In this document: piece after piece, positions 10,124 through 21,363 of the stretch
How positions within the stretch are numbered: the first letter of the stretch is position 1
Layout of the letters: the number at the start of each line of letters is the position of its first letter
Assembly (NCBI GenBank): GCA_002724245.1
Contig: PBOG01000214.1
Coordinates: 29,885 to 93,884, forward strand
From: Planctomycetaceae bacterium
GTDB lineage: Bacteria > Planctomycetota > Planctomycetia > Pirellulales > Pirellulaceae
Length of the DNA stretch: 64,000 bases
Direction: 5' to 3'
The notes under the pieces: generated by a model
What the model saw: the letters and a program-made list of their open reading frames with translations, nothing else
Told to the model about the DNA's origin: nothing
The model's database searches: none
Translations under genes and position numbers: made by a program

Positions 10124-11242
10124 GTGCGCGTGTACCCCGCAGAACACCACATCGCAGCGACCCTTCGCCTGGCACTGGTTCCCGGTATTGGTCCGCAGCT
10201 CTGGAAACAGCTACTGGCACATTTTCGGACACCGCAAGCGGTCTTGGCTGCATCTCCGCAGGAACTCCGACAGATTCAGGGAATTGGAATACAAACAAGC
10301 CAGGCCATCCTGGCCGCAGACCTTGACCGGAGTGCCGAAGAGACGCTGACAGTGTGCCAGCAACATGGAATTGAAGTTCTTACGGACTCCGAAACCAGCT
10401 ACCCGCAACCCTTGCGCGAGATTCCCGCCCCACCCAGCTTGTTGTTTCTACGTGGCTCCTTGCACCCGTGTGACACTCTGGCAATCGCCATTGTTGGAAC
10501 CCGCAGAGCGACAAACTACGGACGCTGCCAGGCACAACGGTTCGCGGCGGAATTGTCCCGGGCTGGCTTGACCATCGTCAGCGGCTTGGCACGTGGTGTC
10601 GATGCGACCGCGCACCAGGCTGCACTTGATACAGGCGGCCGAACCATTGCCGTCATGGGATCTGGCTTGCTACACATCTACCCGCCAGAACACCGGTCCC
10701 TGGCCCGCCGAATCCAGGATTGCGGAGCTTTGCTCAGCGAGTTCCCTCCGAATCAGAAACCATCGCGTAGCACATTCCCTCAACGCAACCGCATTATCAC
10801 GGGACTCTGTCTGGGAGTCCTCGTCGTCGAAGCACCAGCAAAAAGCGGGGCTCTCATTTCTGCGCAACATGCGCTGGAGCAGGGGCGTGACATCTTTGTC
10901 ATACCGGGCCCGGTCAATCAGAAAAACTCACGTGGCTGCCACCAACTGCTACGTGACGGCGCAACGCTAGTCGAATCTCCACAAGATGTACTCGATGAAC
11001 TGGGGCCACTCTGCAAAGAAATTCCACAGTCGGATGGACGCGTGATCCGGCACCCTGCAGAGCTCAGTCTCAACACGCAAGAACAGGCTGTACTGAACGC
11101 AATTCCGACAACACCCACCCACATCGATACGGTCATTACAGAGAGCCAACTGGCACCGAACCAGGTTTTGTCCACCATTAGCGCATTGGAAATTCGCCAA
11201 CTCGTACGTCGGCTCACAGGTCAGCAGGTCGTCCGCAACTAG
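10124..11242 (+). CDS. dprA: DNA-processing protein DprA
   Basis: AIVGTRRATNYGRCQAQRFAAELSRAGLTIVSGLARGVDATAHQAAL...GRTIAVMGSGLLHIYPPEHRSLA; GTG start. Confidence 0.95.
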   Translation: MRVYPAEHHIAATLRLALVPGIGPQLWKQLLAHFRTPQAVLAASPQELRQIQGIGIQTSQAILAADLDRSAEETLTVCQQHGIEVLTDSETSYPQPLREIPAPPSLLFLRGSLHPCDTLAIAIVGTRRATNYGRCQAQRFAAELSRAGLTIVSGLARGVDATAHQAALDTGGRTIAVMGSGLLHIYPPEHRSLARRIQDCGALLSEFPPNQKPSRSTFPQRNRIITGLCLGVLVVEAPAKSGALISAQHALEQGRDIFVIPGPVNQKNSRGCHQLLRDGATLVESPQDVLDELGPLCKEIPQSDGRVIRHPAELSLNTQEQAVLNAIPTTPTHIDTVITESQLAPNQVLSTISALEIRQLVRRLTGQQVVRN

Positions 11243-11496
11243 GCCAGCATCCCGGTCACACCGTAGCAGACGCCGAGAATGAGCGGGGATGGTGGAACAA
11301 GCCATGGAAAGCACTTCCCCGTCGCCTCATTCATGCGCACACAGAGACCACACCCTGGTTCTGAAAACACAGCTTCACCGATCAGACCATTCCTGTCTGA
11401 TACGCAGCGTGATTCTGTCACACTTTTCACACTGCAACAAAGGCCGCCCTGCAACAAAACAGTGCCACGGTAGCGAATCCGTCCCACAACCCCCAT

Positions 11497-13431
11497 TTAA
11501 CGGATCACGCCACGATCCTGAAACAACTGAAGAATCTGGTCAACACAATCAGTAACAGACAATTCTCCAGAAGCCAGTGTCAGGTCAGGTTTGTCAGGAA
11601 CTTCGTATGCCGTCGACACACCAGGAAAGTTGGCAATCACTCCTTCATCCGCCTGGCGATAAGCGTCGGGAACCCGCTGACGGCAAATCTCTACCGGCGC
11701 GGCAAGATGGATCAATAGGAAACGCTCATCACCTATGGCTTCCGCCGCCCGCTGACGAATTTCCGCACTGGGCGCGATGAACGCCGCCACACAAATCAAC
11801 CCTGCATCATTCATAAGTCGAGCAACTTCCGCGGTGCGCCGCAGGTTTTCGCTACGATCCTCATCAGAAAACCCCAGGTCGCGACTCATTCGCAAGCGCA
11901 TATTCTGACCGTCTAATACCGCAACCGAGCGGCCTTGATCGAACAATTTCCGTTCCAATGCATAAGCAACCGTGCTCTTTCCGGCGCCCGTTAAACCCGT
12001 CAACAAAACCGTGACCGGACGTTGACCAAAACGAGCAGAACGTTCTTCTGTCGAGACATTGCTGTGCTCTTGATGCAGTTGCGTGCTTTGTGGCTCGAGA
12101 TCCCAATGATCGGCCCGTTGATCACCCGTAACACGATCCAAAATCATTGCCGCACCAACGGTTACGTTACTAATCCGGTCAACAAGAATCAGACCTCCCG
12201 TCAAACGGTTTCGACGATAGTCGTCGTAACAGATCGGTTCATTGAGAATAATACGGCAACGGCCAATCTCATTGAGATTCAAAATCGGTGCATCGGAGCG
12301 GTGAAGTGTATTGACATCCACCTGATACCGAAGTGTTTCCACGGTACCCATAACACTCTTGGCGGCATGCTTGAAAAGATAATTTTTGCCAGGAACAAGC
12401 GGCTCGTCGTGCATCCAAATAACCATGGCATCAAATGCCTGCTCCATGCGCGGAACATTACCCGGGCGGACAATGATATCGCCACGACTCACATCGATCT
12501 CATCCGAAAAACGAAGTGTTACCGCTTGGGGACAGAACGCTTCTTCCACCTCTCCGTCAAACGTAACAATCGACTCGACACGGCTGGTTTTGCGCGATGG
12601 CAAAGCCATGATTTCGTCACCTCGACGGACAATTCCTGAAGCCAGCGTGCCACAGAACCCACGAAAGTCGGCGTCTGGTCGATTGACATATTGAACAGGG
12701 AACCGAAAGTCTTCCAGATTGCGATCGGACCCGATGTAGACGGAATCCAGGAAATTCATCAATGTCGCACCGCCGTACCAGGGCATGTTCTGGCTGGGCT
12801 CCACGATGTTATCACCGAACAGAGCTGAGATCGGGATAAAGTGAAGATCCGGCACATCCAAACGCGCCGAAAAACTCTTGTACGAGTTACGAATCTCCTC
12901 AAAAACCTCCTGGCGATGGTCGACGAGATCCATCTTATTGATGGCCACCAGGACATGCTTGATTCCCAGTAATGAGACGATAAAACTGTGGCGTTTCGTC
13001 TGGGTAACGACTCCGCGCCGGGCGTCGATAAGGATGATCGCCAGATCACAGTTGGATGCACCCGTAGCCATATTCCTGGTGTACTGCTCGTGGCCGGGCG
13101 TATCGGCAATGATGAATTTCCGCCGCGCTGTCGAAAAATATCGATAAGCCACATCGATGGTAATGCCTTGCTCGCGTTCCGCCTTGAGTCCATCGGTAAA
13201 CAAGGCTGGATCCAAAGCACCACCGGTCGTCCCATGTGTAACGGAGTCGGCTTCCAGCGATTTGAGCGTGTCTTCAAAAATCAACTTGGCATCATAGAAC
13301 AGACGGCCAATTAGCGTGCTTTTGCCGTCATCCACGCTGCCACAAGTCAAGAAACGCAACAGCTCTTTCTGTTCGTGCTGTGCCAAATAAGCATCGATGT
13401 CGGTCGCGATCAATTCCGATTGGTGAGACAT
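11497..13431 (-). CDS. cysNC: bifunctional sulfate adenylyltransferase subunit 1 / adenylylsulfate kinase
   Basis: N-terminal GTPase (TCGSVDDGKSTLIGRL, ADTPGHEQYTRNMATGAS, NKMDLVD) fused to APS kinase (VTVLLTGLTGAGKSTVAYALE, VLDGQNMRLRMSRDLGFSDEDRSENLRR). Confidence 0.96.
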   Translation of the reverse strand: MSHQSELIATDIDAYLAQHEQKELLRFLTCGSVDDGKSTLIGRLFYDAKLIFEDTLKSLEADSVTHGTTGGALDPALFTDGLKAEREQGITIDVAYRYFSTARRKFIIADTPGHEQYTRNMATGASNCDLAIILIDARRGVVTQTKRHSFIVSLLGIKHVLVAINKMDLVDHRQEVFEEIRNSYKSFSARLDVPDLHFIPISALFGDNIVEPSQNMPWYGGATLMNFLDSVYIGSDRNLEDFRFPVQYVNRPDADFRGFCGTLASGIVRRGDEIMALPSRKTSRVESIVTFDGEVEEAFCPQAVTLRFSDEIDVSRGDIIVRPGNVPRMEQAFDAMVIWMHDEPLVPGKNYLFKHAAKSVMGTVETLRYQVDVNTLHRSDAPILNLNEIGRCRIILNEPICYDDYRRNRLTGGLILVDRISNVTVGAAMILDRVTGDQRADHWDLEPQSTQLHQEHSNVSTEERSARFGQRPVTVLLTGLTGAGKSTVAYALERKLFDQGRSVAVLDGQNMRLRMSRDLGFSDEDRSENLRRTAEVARLMNDAGLICVAAFIAPSAEIRQRAAEAIGDERFLLIHLAAPVEICRQRVPDAYRQADEGVIANFPGVSTAYEVPDKPDLTLASGELSVTDCVDQILQLFQDRGVIR

Positions 13432-13478
13432 AAAGGTCGCTTGCTCGGAGACAGGAGGACTGTCAGCGCAATCCTCGA

Positions 13479-14393
13479 TTAGAAATAACCACGTTTCTTT
13501 TTCTCTTCCATCCCCGCACCACCCTCATCCTGGTCAATCAACCGACCCTGTCGCTCTGAAGTCTTGCACAGCAGCATCTCCTGGATGATCATCGGCAATG
13601 TCGTGGCGTCGGAGTCAACCGCACCAGACAAGGGATAGCAACCCAGAGTCCTGAACCGAACTCGACGCAACTCAGGCTCTTCGCCCGGTTCCAATTTCAA
13701 GCGTTCGTCGTCGACAAGGATCATCGTTCCATCACGATGAACAATCGGACGCGGTTTGGAAAAATACAATGGCACGATGGGAATCTGCTCCAAATGAATG
13801 TACTGCCATACATCCAGTTCCGTCCAATTCGAAAGAGGAAAAACGCGAATGCTCTCCCCCTTATTCACTTTGGTATTGAACAAATTCCACAATTCGGGTC
13901 GCTGATTCTTGGGGTCCCAGCGATGAAAACGATCCCGAAACGAAAAAACACGTTCCTTGGCGCGCGACTTTTCTTCATCCCGGCGTGCTCCCCCGAAAGC
14001 GGCATCAAATCCCCATTTATCCAATGCCTGCTTGAGCGCGTCGGTCTTCATTAACTCGGTGTGCTTCTCGCTGTCATCCAGAGGCTGGATATTAATCTCC
14101 CGACCCTCTGCATTGGTGTACACAAGTACCTCCAGGCCGAGTTCTTTCCGAGCATAATTTTCACGAAATTCAATCATCTCCCGAAATTTCCATGTCGTAT
14201 CAACATGGAGCAATGGGAATGGTGGCTTGGCAGGGTAAAAAGCCTTCTGGGCAAGACGGACCATCACGGATGAATCCTTGCCAATGGAATAGAGCATCAC
14301 TGGATTGTGAAACTCAGAAGCCACTTCACGGATGATGTGGATGCTCTCCGCTTCCAACTCTTTGAGATGCGTGAGATTGTAGTTGGTAGCCAT
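13479..14393 (-). CDS. cysD: sulfate adenylyltransferase subunit 2
   Basis: [76 protein letters not shown]. Confidence 0.96.
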   Translation of the reverse strand: MATNYNLTHLKELEAESIHIIREVASEFHNPVMLYSIGKDSSVMVRLAQKAFYPAKPPFPLLHVDTTWKFREMIEFRENYARKELGLEVLVYTNAEGREINIQPLDDSEKHTELMKTDALKQALDKWGFDAAFGGARRDEEKSRAKERVFSFRDRFHRWDPKNQRPELWNLFNTKVNKGESIRVFPLSNWTELDVWQYIHLEQIPIVPLYFSKPRPIVHRDGTMILVDDERLKLEPGEEPELRRVRFRTLGCYPLSGAVDSDATTLPMIIQEMLLCKTSERQGRLIDQDEGGAGMEEKKKRGYF

Positions 14394-14430
14394 GTGGAAT
14401 TTGCGCTGGTCTGACAAACATATCGCGAGT

Positions 14431-14455
14431 GTCCCCTCCGTTACGCGGAGGGGAC
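14431..14455 (-). promoter_or_regulatory. 10-bp perfect hairpin in the 5' leader of cysD
   Basis: GTCCCCTCCG-ttacg-CGGAGGGGAC, located 38-62 nt upstream of the cysD start. Confidence 0.45.
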
Positions 14456-14610
14456 CGCCATAGCTGGTCAACTATAAAGCCGTAGTGGTGTTTTCTCAAC
14501 GCGGCCTGCGCCATTTTAGATTGCCGACTTTCCTTGCCAGCTACGATCTTGCTCAGCCAACACCACTGTAAAATCCCGGCAGGGTGTAACTAGTATGCTG
14601 CCAAAGAGTC

Positions 14611-14681
14611 CCGCGCCGAAGGCGCGGCGCGTGCAAACCACCCAAAACGGTCTGAGCGGGCAATCAGCAGGCAGGCCTGCC
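14611..14681. repeat. palindrome-rich intergenic segment
   Basis: CCGCGCC-gaa-GGCGCGG hairpin (14611-14627) and perfect palindrome GGCAGGCCTGCC (14670-14681), in the cysD/peroxiredoxin divergent intergenic region. Confidence 0.4.
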
Positions 14682-14844
14682 CCTACCGATTTCCAGCCCA
14701 ATCAGATATATTGCCCGTGTTGCAGATTGACATTCCTGCGCACCGGCTTGCCCTTGCAGCTCGCTCTATGAATCCACCGCGGCCAGTCACCGCACCGGCT
14801 GTGGCATCCTCTTGATTACGAACTTTGCGACGGAGAAAAGATCG

Positions 14845-15369
14845 ATGACACTCGTAGGACAACCCGCGCCCACCTGGAGCGGAACCGCATATGACAATGG
14901 AAATGAAGCCTCTCTCAGCAGCAGTGACCTGAACGGCAAGTGGTATGTACTGTACTGGTATCCGCTCGATTTCACCTTTGTCTGTCCTACGGAAATCATC
15001 TCATTCCAGGAACTGGCAGACGATTTTGCTGATGACAACGTCCGCGTGATCGGTGTGAGCACCGACTCGTTCTTCAGTCATAAGGCCTGGTTCTCCTGCC
15101 GTGAGACCTTTCCCCAGGAAATCACACATCCCGTACTTGCCGACACCAATCACGAGATCAGCCGAGCCTTTGGTGTCCTCAAGGAGGACTTGGGCGTTGG
15201 TTATCGGGCAACCGTGATCGTGGACAATGAGGGTAACGTACGCTCAATGGCAGTGAACGATCTAAGTGTCGGCCGCAGCCCCAAGGAAGTTCTGCGGACA
15301 GTACAGGCGTTGCAGAGTGGAAAACTATGTGGTGCCAACTGGAACAAAGGTGACGATCACGTAGGTTAG
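14845..15369 (+). CDS. 2-Cys peroxiredoxin (AhpC/TSA family)
   Basis: YPLDFTFVCPTEIISFQ...VIGVSTDSFFSHKAW; C-terminal resolving Cys region SGKLCGANWNKGDD. Confidence 0.93.
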   Translation: MTLVGQPAPTWSGTAYDNGNEASLSSSDLNGKWYVLYWYPLDFTFVCPTEIISFQELADDFADDNVRVIGVSTDSFFSHKAWFSCRETFPQEITHPVLADTNHEISRAFGVLKEDLGVGYRATVIVDNEGNVRSMAVNDLSVGRSPKEVLRTVQALQSGKLCGANWNKGDDHVG

Positions 15370-15372
15370 ACG

Positions 15373-15738
15373 ATGGATCGGCTGATTATCCTGGACCGTG
15401 ACAACTGGCGCGAATTTCTGGCCGCCCCGTCCGCGGTTTTGATGCTGGGAAAATCGAATTGTGATGCCTGCGCGGAATGGACCAAGCAGCTCCAGGGTTT
15501 CCTGGAAACTGACCAGGAATGGCAACATGTTGCCTTCGGCAAGCTAGAACTCGACCGTCCTGGGCTAGGGTCGTTCAAGAAGGCGAATACCTGGCTGAGC
15601 GAGGTAGATGACCTCCCCTTTACGATTCTCTACATTGCGGGCGACCGGAAAAAGGACTTTGTCGGGGCAGGAATCGAACGTTTGGTGAACCGCATGAACC
15701 GTGTGTTCGGCCCTTTGACTGAAAACGGTGCAACGTAA
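15373..15738 (+). CDS. thioredoxin-like protein
   Basis: AVLMLGKSNCDACAEWTKQLQGFL... with CDAC redox motif, and ...DLPFTILYIAGDRKKDFVGAG; begins 4 nt after the peroxiredoxin stop. Confidence 0.75.
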   Translation: MDRLIILDRDNWREFLAAPSAVLMLGKSNCDACAEWTKQLQGFLETDQEWQHVAFGKLELDRPGLGSFKKANTWLSEVDDLPFTILYIAGDRKKDFVGAGIERLVNRMNRVFGPLTENGAT

Positions 15739-15841
15739 GCCCCCGAGCGAAATCTAATCTGAGCGTGGATAAACTCCGTATTTTGCGGATACATGTGCTG
15801 GTCTCTTGGTTCATAGAAATTCAATCCCGGATCCCAAATCC

Positions 15842-17122
15842 ATGAACGCGATCCATCGGCAAGACCCTGATTTGTGGGCAGCAATTCAGTCCGAAACTCA
15901 TCGGCAACAGGATAGTCTGGAGATGATCGCGAGTGAGAACTATACCAGCCCCGCGGTCATGGAAGCGGCTGGAAGTGTGCTCACCAACAAATATGCCGAA
16001 GGGTATCCCGGACGGCGCTACTACGGTGGTTGCGAACATGTCGATACCGTCGAATTGCTCGCCAGGGAACGCGCTGAAAAGTTGTTCTCCGCGGAATTTT
16101 CGAATGTACAGCCGCACTCTGGATCACAAGCAAATCAAGCCGTCTACCTGACGGCACTGGAACCTGGAGACCATGTTCTAGGACTCGATCTGGCACATGG
16201 GGGTCATTTGACCCACGGTATGAAGCTCAACGTAAGCGGTCGCCTTTACCATTTCCACCACTACGGTGTGACTCCGGACACCCATCGCATTGATTTCGAC
16301 CAGGTTGCGCAGTTAGCACGTGAACATCGCCCGAAGCTGATTGTGGCTGGCGCCAGCGCCTACCCAAGAGAAATTGAACACGAGAAATTTGCGGAAATCG
16401 CGAACGATGTCGGCGCCAAACTGTTTGTCGATATGGCGCACTACTCCGGACTCGTTGCGGCCGGCCTGCACCACAACCCTGTCGAAGTTGCTGATTTTGT
16501 TACAACAACCACACATAAAACGCTGCGAGGCCCACGCTCCGGCCTGATTCTCTGCCGAGAAGAATACAGCAAAGGTATTAACCGCAGCGTTTTCCCTGGC
16601 CTACAGGGTGGTCCGTTGATGCATATTGTGGCAGCGAAAGCCATTTGTTTTGCGGAAGCCATGACAGACGATTTCAAGCGTTATGGCCAGTCTGTCATTA
16701 CCAATGCAAAGCAGCTCGCAGAAACCCTGACAGCGGGCGGCCTCCGTTTGATCAGTGGTGGAACCGACAATCATTTAATGCTCGTCGATGTGACTCCTTT
16801 ATCGATTGGGGGCAAAGTCGCAGAAGAGGCGCTCGACCAATGCGGCATTACTGTCAACAAGAACATGATTCCATTCGATGAGCGCAAGCCGGCCGACCCG
16901 TCGGGCATTCGAATTGGAACACCTGCGCTCACAACTCGGGGCATGGGTTCGAGTGAATTTGAACAAATCGGACGCTGGATTCTGGATGCCCTGAAACATG
17001 TCGATGATGAAGCGCGTCTCTCACAAATCCAACAGGCAATTTCTGAGCTTTGCCAGCATTTTCCAGTTCCTGGATCCCAGCAAGAGTCGGTAGAATTAGC
17101 AGCGCCAACGAACAGCATCTGA
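15842..17122 (+). CDS. glyA: serine hydroxymethyltransferase
   Basis: [63 protein letters not shown]. Confidence 0.97.
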   Translation: MNAIHRQDPDLWAAIQSETHRQQDSLEMIASENYTSPAVMEAAGSVLTNKYAEGYPGRRYYGGCEHVDTVELLARERAEKLFSAEFSNVQPHSGSQANQAVYLTALEPGDHVLGLDLAHGGHLTHGMKLNVSGRLYHFHHYGVTPDTHRIDFDQVAQLAREHRPKLIVAGASAYPREIEHEKFAEIANDVGAKLFVDMAHYSGLVAAGLHHNPVEVADFVTTTTHKTLRGPRSGLILCREEYSKGINRSVFPGLQGGPLMHIVAAKAICFAEAMTDDFKRYGQSVITNAKQLAETLTAGGLRLISGGTDNHLMLVDVTPLSIGGKVAEEALDQCGITVNKNMIPFDERKPADPSGIRIGTPALTTRGMGSSEFEQIGRWILDALKHVDDEARLSQIQQAISELCQHFPVPGSQQESVELAAPTNSI

Positions 17123-17231
17123 AGCATTCCAGCCGTGGGATGCGATCACGATGTTTCCAATCGGATTCCCCGTGTTAGCAAGACCGCTTCGCTAAACGGC
17201 ACGATTCGTCTTCCGCCATAGACACGCTAAT

Positions 17232-17684
17232 ATGTCAGATCGAATCCTTATCGCAGATGACAACCAGGCAAATCGCGAACTACTGGAAGCCTACTTGTCG
17301 GGTATTGATTGCGAAGTCCGCGTTGCGGCGGATGGGCAAGAGACGCTTGACCTGATTGCTTCGTTCCAGCCGGACTTGATCTTGCTGGACATCATGATGC
17401 CCAAGCGAAGTGGATTTGAGGTGTGCTCTCAGGTCAAAAGCGAGGCACACACAAAACACATCATGATCTTGATGGTGACCGCGCTGAATGAACGCGGCGA
17501 CATCGAACGCGCCGTCGATTCTGGGACGGACGACTTTCTTTCCAAGCCAATTGAGCGAATCGAACTACTGCAGCGTGTCAAGAATATGCTGGAACTCAAA
17601 GGTGTTCGCGACGAAAACGAGCGATTGCGGCAATATATCCAGAGAATGGAAGATACTCCGCCCGACACCGATTCGCCAGCTTAA
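17232..17684 (+). CDS. single-domain response regulator (REC) with C-terminal helix
   Basis: RILIADDNQANRELLEAYL...PDLILLDIMMPKRSGFEVC...VTALNERGDIERAVDSGTDDFLSKPI. Confidence 0.92.
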   Translation: MSDRILIADDNQANRELLEAYLSGIDCEVRVAADGQETLDLIASFQPDLILLDIMMPKRSGFEVCSQVKSEAHTKHIMILMVTALNERGDIERAVDSGTDDFLSKPIERIELLQRVKNMLELKGVRDENERLRQYIQRMEDTPPDTDSPA

Positions 17685-17841
17685 GTGTGGATGCGACAAA
17701 ATCTTGTTGTCTGGCCGTGTACAGGCCAAAAACACGGCTCTCTGGTCCTCACTGCCAGCGAAAAAGCAGATCTACTGGCATGCTTGTCTTGCTCCGAGAC
17801 GTTTCCCTGCGGTATTCTGGGAACCGTGTTGATAAACGCTG

Positions 17842-19725
17842 ATGGGAGCTGTGGAAATGGAACCGCATTCCAGCCTCAAACGGTCGATACCCGCTACCTG
17901 CATCGGCTTGATATTGCTCGGGGTTCTTTTTGCACAAGCAGAAGCCCCACCCTCCCCTGTTTCCACTGCGGGTGAGGACAAACACCTGGGGGAACTGATT
18001 CAACAGTTGGGATCTGGGCTCTACAGCAACCGCGAAAAAGCACAAATTGAGCTACAAAGGCTGGGCCTTGTCGCATTTGATGCCCTGTTCGAGGCCCGTC
18101 ACCATGACGATATCGAAATTGGGATGCGCGCGCGTTTTCTAATCCGCTCAATGCAGGTTTCCTGGTCGGATGAAAACGATACTGCTGCAGTCGTCGAGGT
18201 ATTACGCAACTACAACGAACAAAACGAAGCCAACAGACGGAGCCGCCTGGACCGCTTGTCCCGTCTGGAGAACTATGCGGGTGTACCCGCGCTCTGCCGT
18301 CTGGCGCGATTTGAAACCAGCTCACAACTTTCCAAGTACGCCGCGTTAGGAATTCTCCGACAACCTCGCCCCCAAACACGTACAAGGCAATCCGCATTAG
18401 CAGATCAAATCACACGTAGCGCAGGCAACAGCCGGCGCACAGCTGCAACGTGGGTGCGCGCCTATGCAGAAACACTCGACGCACCCAACAAATCGCTCCC
18501 GACCTGGCAACACCTGACTCAGCTTGAACTGCGAGCTGTCGGCGAACAGCCGGAACATGTGAATCGAGAAATCACCCGGGACCTCCTGCGCTGGTATGCG
18601 GAACTTCTATTCGAGTTGAATCTGCCGATGGACTCGCAGGATGTCGTGCGACGCACATTCGACTTGAACGACAACACCAATCGACAGTTAATTGACACCG
18701 CCGGATGGCTGCTCAATCAGCAATGGCCAGATCTGATTGACGAGCTGTATGAACGGTTTGAAGATCGTTTTTCTAGTAGCGCGGTATTACTGTATCGACT
18801 CGCAGAGTCGCAGCGCATGCGCAAACAATCCGACCGAGCCAATACAACCGCCCAACTCGCACGTGAACTCGATCCTCAACAGCCGAAAGTACATACGGAA
18901 GTCGCCTACGGACTGCAGGATCGAGGCCTCTTCGATTGGGCCGAACAGGAATATCGTTACTCACTCGAACACGCACATCCCGGATCATTTGAAGATATCA
19001 GAGCTCGATATTTTCTGTCCGAAATGCTCCACGACCACGGTAATGACCAAGCCGCTGCTCAAACGCTACAGGGTGTTATTGACGCTGCAGCTAAAGATGC
19101 CACCGTGAATAAACGCATGAATGGTTTTTTTCGGCAAGCAGCCGGTTTTCACTCACGCTGCCACTATTTTTATGCGCAGCATCTTCACGCTCTGAAACAA
19201 TATAAAAAAGAACGCGAACGATTAGACCAGGCTCTGGCCGCAGATCCTACGGATGCAGATGTCCTCATCGCCCTCTACCGAATCCCAGACAGTAACGCGA
19301 GCGAGCGGAAGAGAGTTCTCACTTTGATTGGCAAAGCAGCCAGTGAGTTCCGACTGGAAATCGAAAAGTATCAACGCGAACTTGACCGGCAGCAGACCCC
19401 TGGTCAATTGCGAACGTTTCTGGAAGGTCGTCTTGCCTCTGCGAATAATTTGTTTGCCTGGCTGGTAAGCAACACAGAAGGCAACCTGGATGAGGCACTT
19501 CAATGCTCCCACCGATCTCTCGAAATTCGGCCTGAATCGGCAGGTTTCTATGACACGTTGGGACGCTGCTATTTTGCCAAGGGTGATATCCCCAACGCGA
19601 TCAAGTTCCAGTCGCGCGCGGCAAAACTCGAGCCACACTCCGGCATGATCCAGAAACAGTTGAAACAATTCATGCAAGCGCAAGTGGAAACCAGGTCACC
19701 TGAACTGCCCGACCGGTCGAACTGA
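17842..19725 (+). CDS. secreted HEAT/TPR-repeat protein
   Basis: Signal-like N-terminus (IPATCIGLILLGVLFAQAEA); TPR-like C-terminus (AGFYDTLGRCYFAKGDIPNAIKFQSRAAKLEPHS). Confidence 0.7.
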   Translation: MGAVEMEPHSSLKRSIPATCIGLILLGVLFAQAEAPPSPVSTAGEDKHLGELIQQLGSGLYSNREKAQIELQRLGLVAFDALFEARHHDDIEIGMRARFLIRSMQVSWSDENDTAAVVEVLRNYNEQNEANRRSRLDRLSRLENYAGVPALCRLARFETSSQLSKYAALGILRQPRPQTRTRQSALADQITRSAGNSRRTAATWVRAYAETLDAPNKSLPTWQHLTQLELRAVGEQPEHVNREITRDLLRWYAELLFELNLPMDSQDVVRRTFDLNDNTNRQLIDTAGWLLNQQWPDLIDELYERFEDRFSSSAVLLYRLAESQRMRKQSDRANTTAQLARELDPQQPKVHTEVAYGLQDRGLFDWAEQEYRYSLEHAHPGSFEDIRARYFLSEMLHDHGNDQAAAQTLQGVIDAAAKDATVNKRMNGFFRQAAGFHSRCHYFYAQHLHALKQYKKERERLDQALAADPTDADVLIALYRIPDSNASERKRVLTLIGKAASEFRLEIEKYQRELDRQQTPGQLRTFLEGRLASANNLFAWLVSNTEGNLDEALQCSHRSLEIRPESAGFYDTLGRCYFAKGDIPNAIKFQSRAAKLEPHSGMIQKQLKQFMQAQVETRSPELPDRSN

Positions 19726-19959
19726 CCGCGGGTCCCCGAGCGGGTGAAACCCGATTCTGCGGATAACGGCCCGTTAACACTGCTGGAAGATTCGATGCGG
19801 GAATCTCGCTCAAAGGCAACGCGCGCAGTACAATAACGCACTGTCGCCGTATCGTGTGGATCCGCTGTCGCCAGCAATTCATCCCCTGCGAAAATCATTT
19901 CCCACCGGCGTTGCGCAACGCAAACGAGAATCATACGCCCCTTCTCACGGTCCTAATGC

Positions 19960-20445
19960 GTGCAGTATCTGCATCACTCTTCGCCGTCGGATAAGTTCAT
20001 TGAAGGGCTACCGGAACCATTTCCGCGAATCCCAGAGAGTTATCACAGAATTTGGTTCATAGGCGCACTACTGATTCTGTTGGGTTCGCTCGTTATGGGC
20101 ATCCAGGACAACCGTGAAACGGTTTCTTTGCTGGGAGTCGCTGTACCTGAAACATGCACGTTCAAGAGGGTGGTGGGGTACGGCTGTCCAGGATGTGGGC
20201 TGACACGTTCGTTTATCTCCCTTTCACATGGCCAGGTGATCGAAGCGCTCTATTTCAACGCCGTGGGATTACCTTTGTATTTGTTAGTCATCGCACAGAT
20301 TCCGTATCGCCTCGTTCTGATGCATCGAATTCGCCAGGGGCAATCGACCTGGCAACTGAGCCAGGCTGGAACGTGGGTCGCGTGCTTGTTGTCGATCCTG
20401 CTCATTGTGCAGTGGATTACCCGGATTTGCTTCGCGTGGAATTGA
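19960..20445 (+). CDS. DUF2752 domain membrane protein
   Basis: PETCTFKRVVGYGCPGCGLTRSFISLSHGQVIEALYFNAVGLPLYLLVI. Confidence 0.8.
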   Translation: MQYLHHSSPSDKFIEGLPEPFPRIPESYHRIWFIGALLILLGSLVMGIQDNRETVSLLGVAVPETCTFKRVVGYGCPGCGLTRSFISLSHGQVIEALYFNAVGLPLYLLVIAQIPYRLVLMHRIRQGQSTWQLSQAGTWVACLLSILLIVQWITRICFAWN

Positions 20446-20448
20446 CCA

Positions 20449-21240
20449 ATGACGAATATCAATGTTGGAGAGCTGTGTTGGAATGTAGTCGACCAGGGTG
20501 TGGGTCAACCGCTTTTGCTGATTCACGGATTTCCACTCGACCATACGATGTGGCAATTCCAGATCGAAGACCTCTCCCGCGATTTTCGTATCATTGCTCC
20601 TGATCTACGTGGCTTTGGATCAAGTGACTTAAGTGATGCCCCGATGTCTATGGCTGACTTTGCAGACGATTTGGAACGGTTGCTGACCGAGCTCGGCATA
20701 GACTCTCCGGTCAACATATGTGGTCTCTCCATGGGCGGCTATATTGCCTGGGAATTCTGGCACCGTCACCCACAACGTCTAAGTCGCTTGATCCTCTGTG
20801 ACACGCGCGCGGCTGCAGACAATACAGAAACACAAAACACCCGACGGGCTACCGCCGAACGCGTGTTGCGAGATGGCACTGACTTCCTTGCCAAAATGAT
20901 GATTCCGAAACTGTTCGACCAGGAAACGCTTGCGCAAAACTCCGCACTCGTCGAGGCAACGCGGCAAGTGCTACTTGGTACCAGTCCTGTCGCCATTGCC
21001 GCCGCTCTTAACGGCATGGCAGAACGTGAAGATGCGACCGACTGGCTGCCTGACATTCGAATCCCCGCATTGCTTCTCTGCGGCGTTTCCGACTCTATCA
21101 CTCCAGCTGAAGAAATGCAGCGAATCGCAGAACAAATGTCCGATTCACAGTATGTAACGATTCCACAAGCAGGCCACATGGCACCGCTAGAAAACCCGCA
21201 GGTCTGTAACCGTGCATTGCGCGATTTCCTGGGAGCGTGA
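20449..21240 (+). CDS. alpha/beta hydrolase
   Basis: PLLLIHGFPLDHTMW; NICGLSMGGYIAWEF nucleophile elbow; IPQAGHMAPLENP catalytic His. Confidence 0.9.
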   Translation: MTNINVGELCWNVVDQGVGQPLLLIHGFPLDHTMWQFQIEDLSRDFRIIAPDLRGFGSSDLSDAPMSMADFADDLERLLTELGIDSPVNICGLSMGGYIAWEFWHRHPQRLSRLILCDTRAAADNTETQNTRRATAERVLRDGTDFLAKMMIPKLFDQETLAQNSALVEATRQVLLGTSPVAIAAALNGMAEREDATDWLPDIRIPALLLCGVSDSITPAEEMQRIAEQMSDSQYVTIPQAGHMAPLENPQVCNRALRDFLGA

Positions 21241-21363
21241 GGTCACCCCTGACCGTTAGCAACTGCAGCACGACCAATGCAATGGAATCTGTTCGGTCGG
21301 CCGTAGAACCCGCCCTGCCGAATAATCTGCTGCACCGGAAACCAACCCGGATCACACTCATCG

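Noticed and set aside
12022-12639. 205-aa plus-strand ORF
   Set aside because: Antisense to cysNC; no domain-like sequence.
19726-19830. Possible tRNA-like hairpins after the TPR gene
   Set aside because: Could not form a consistent 7-bp acceptor stem, T-arm and anticodon loop on either strand.
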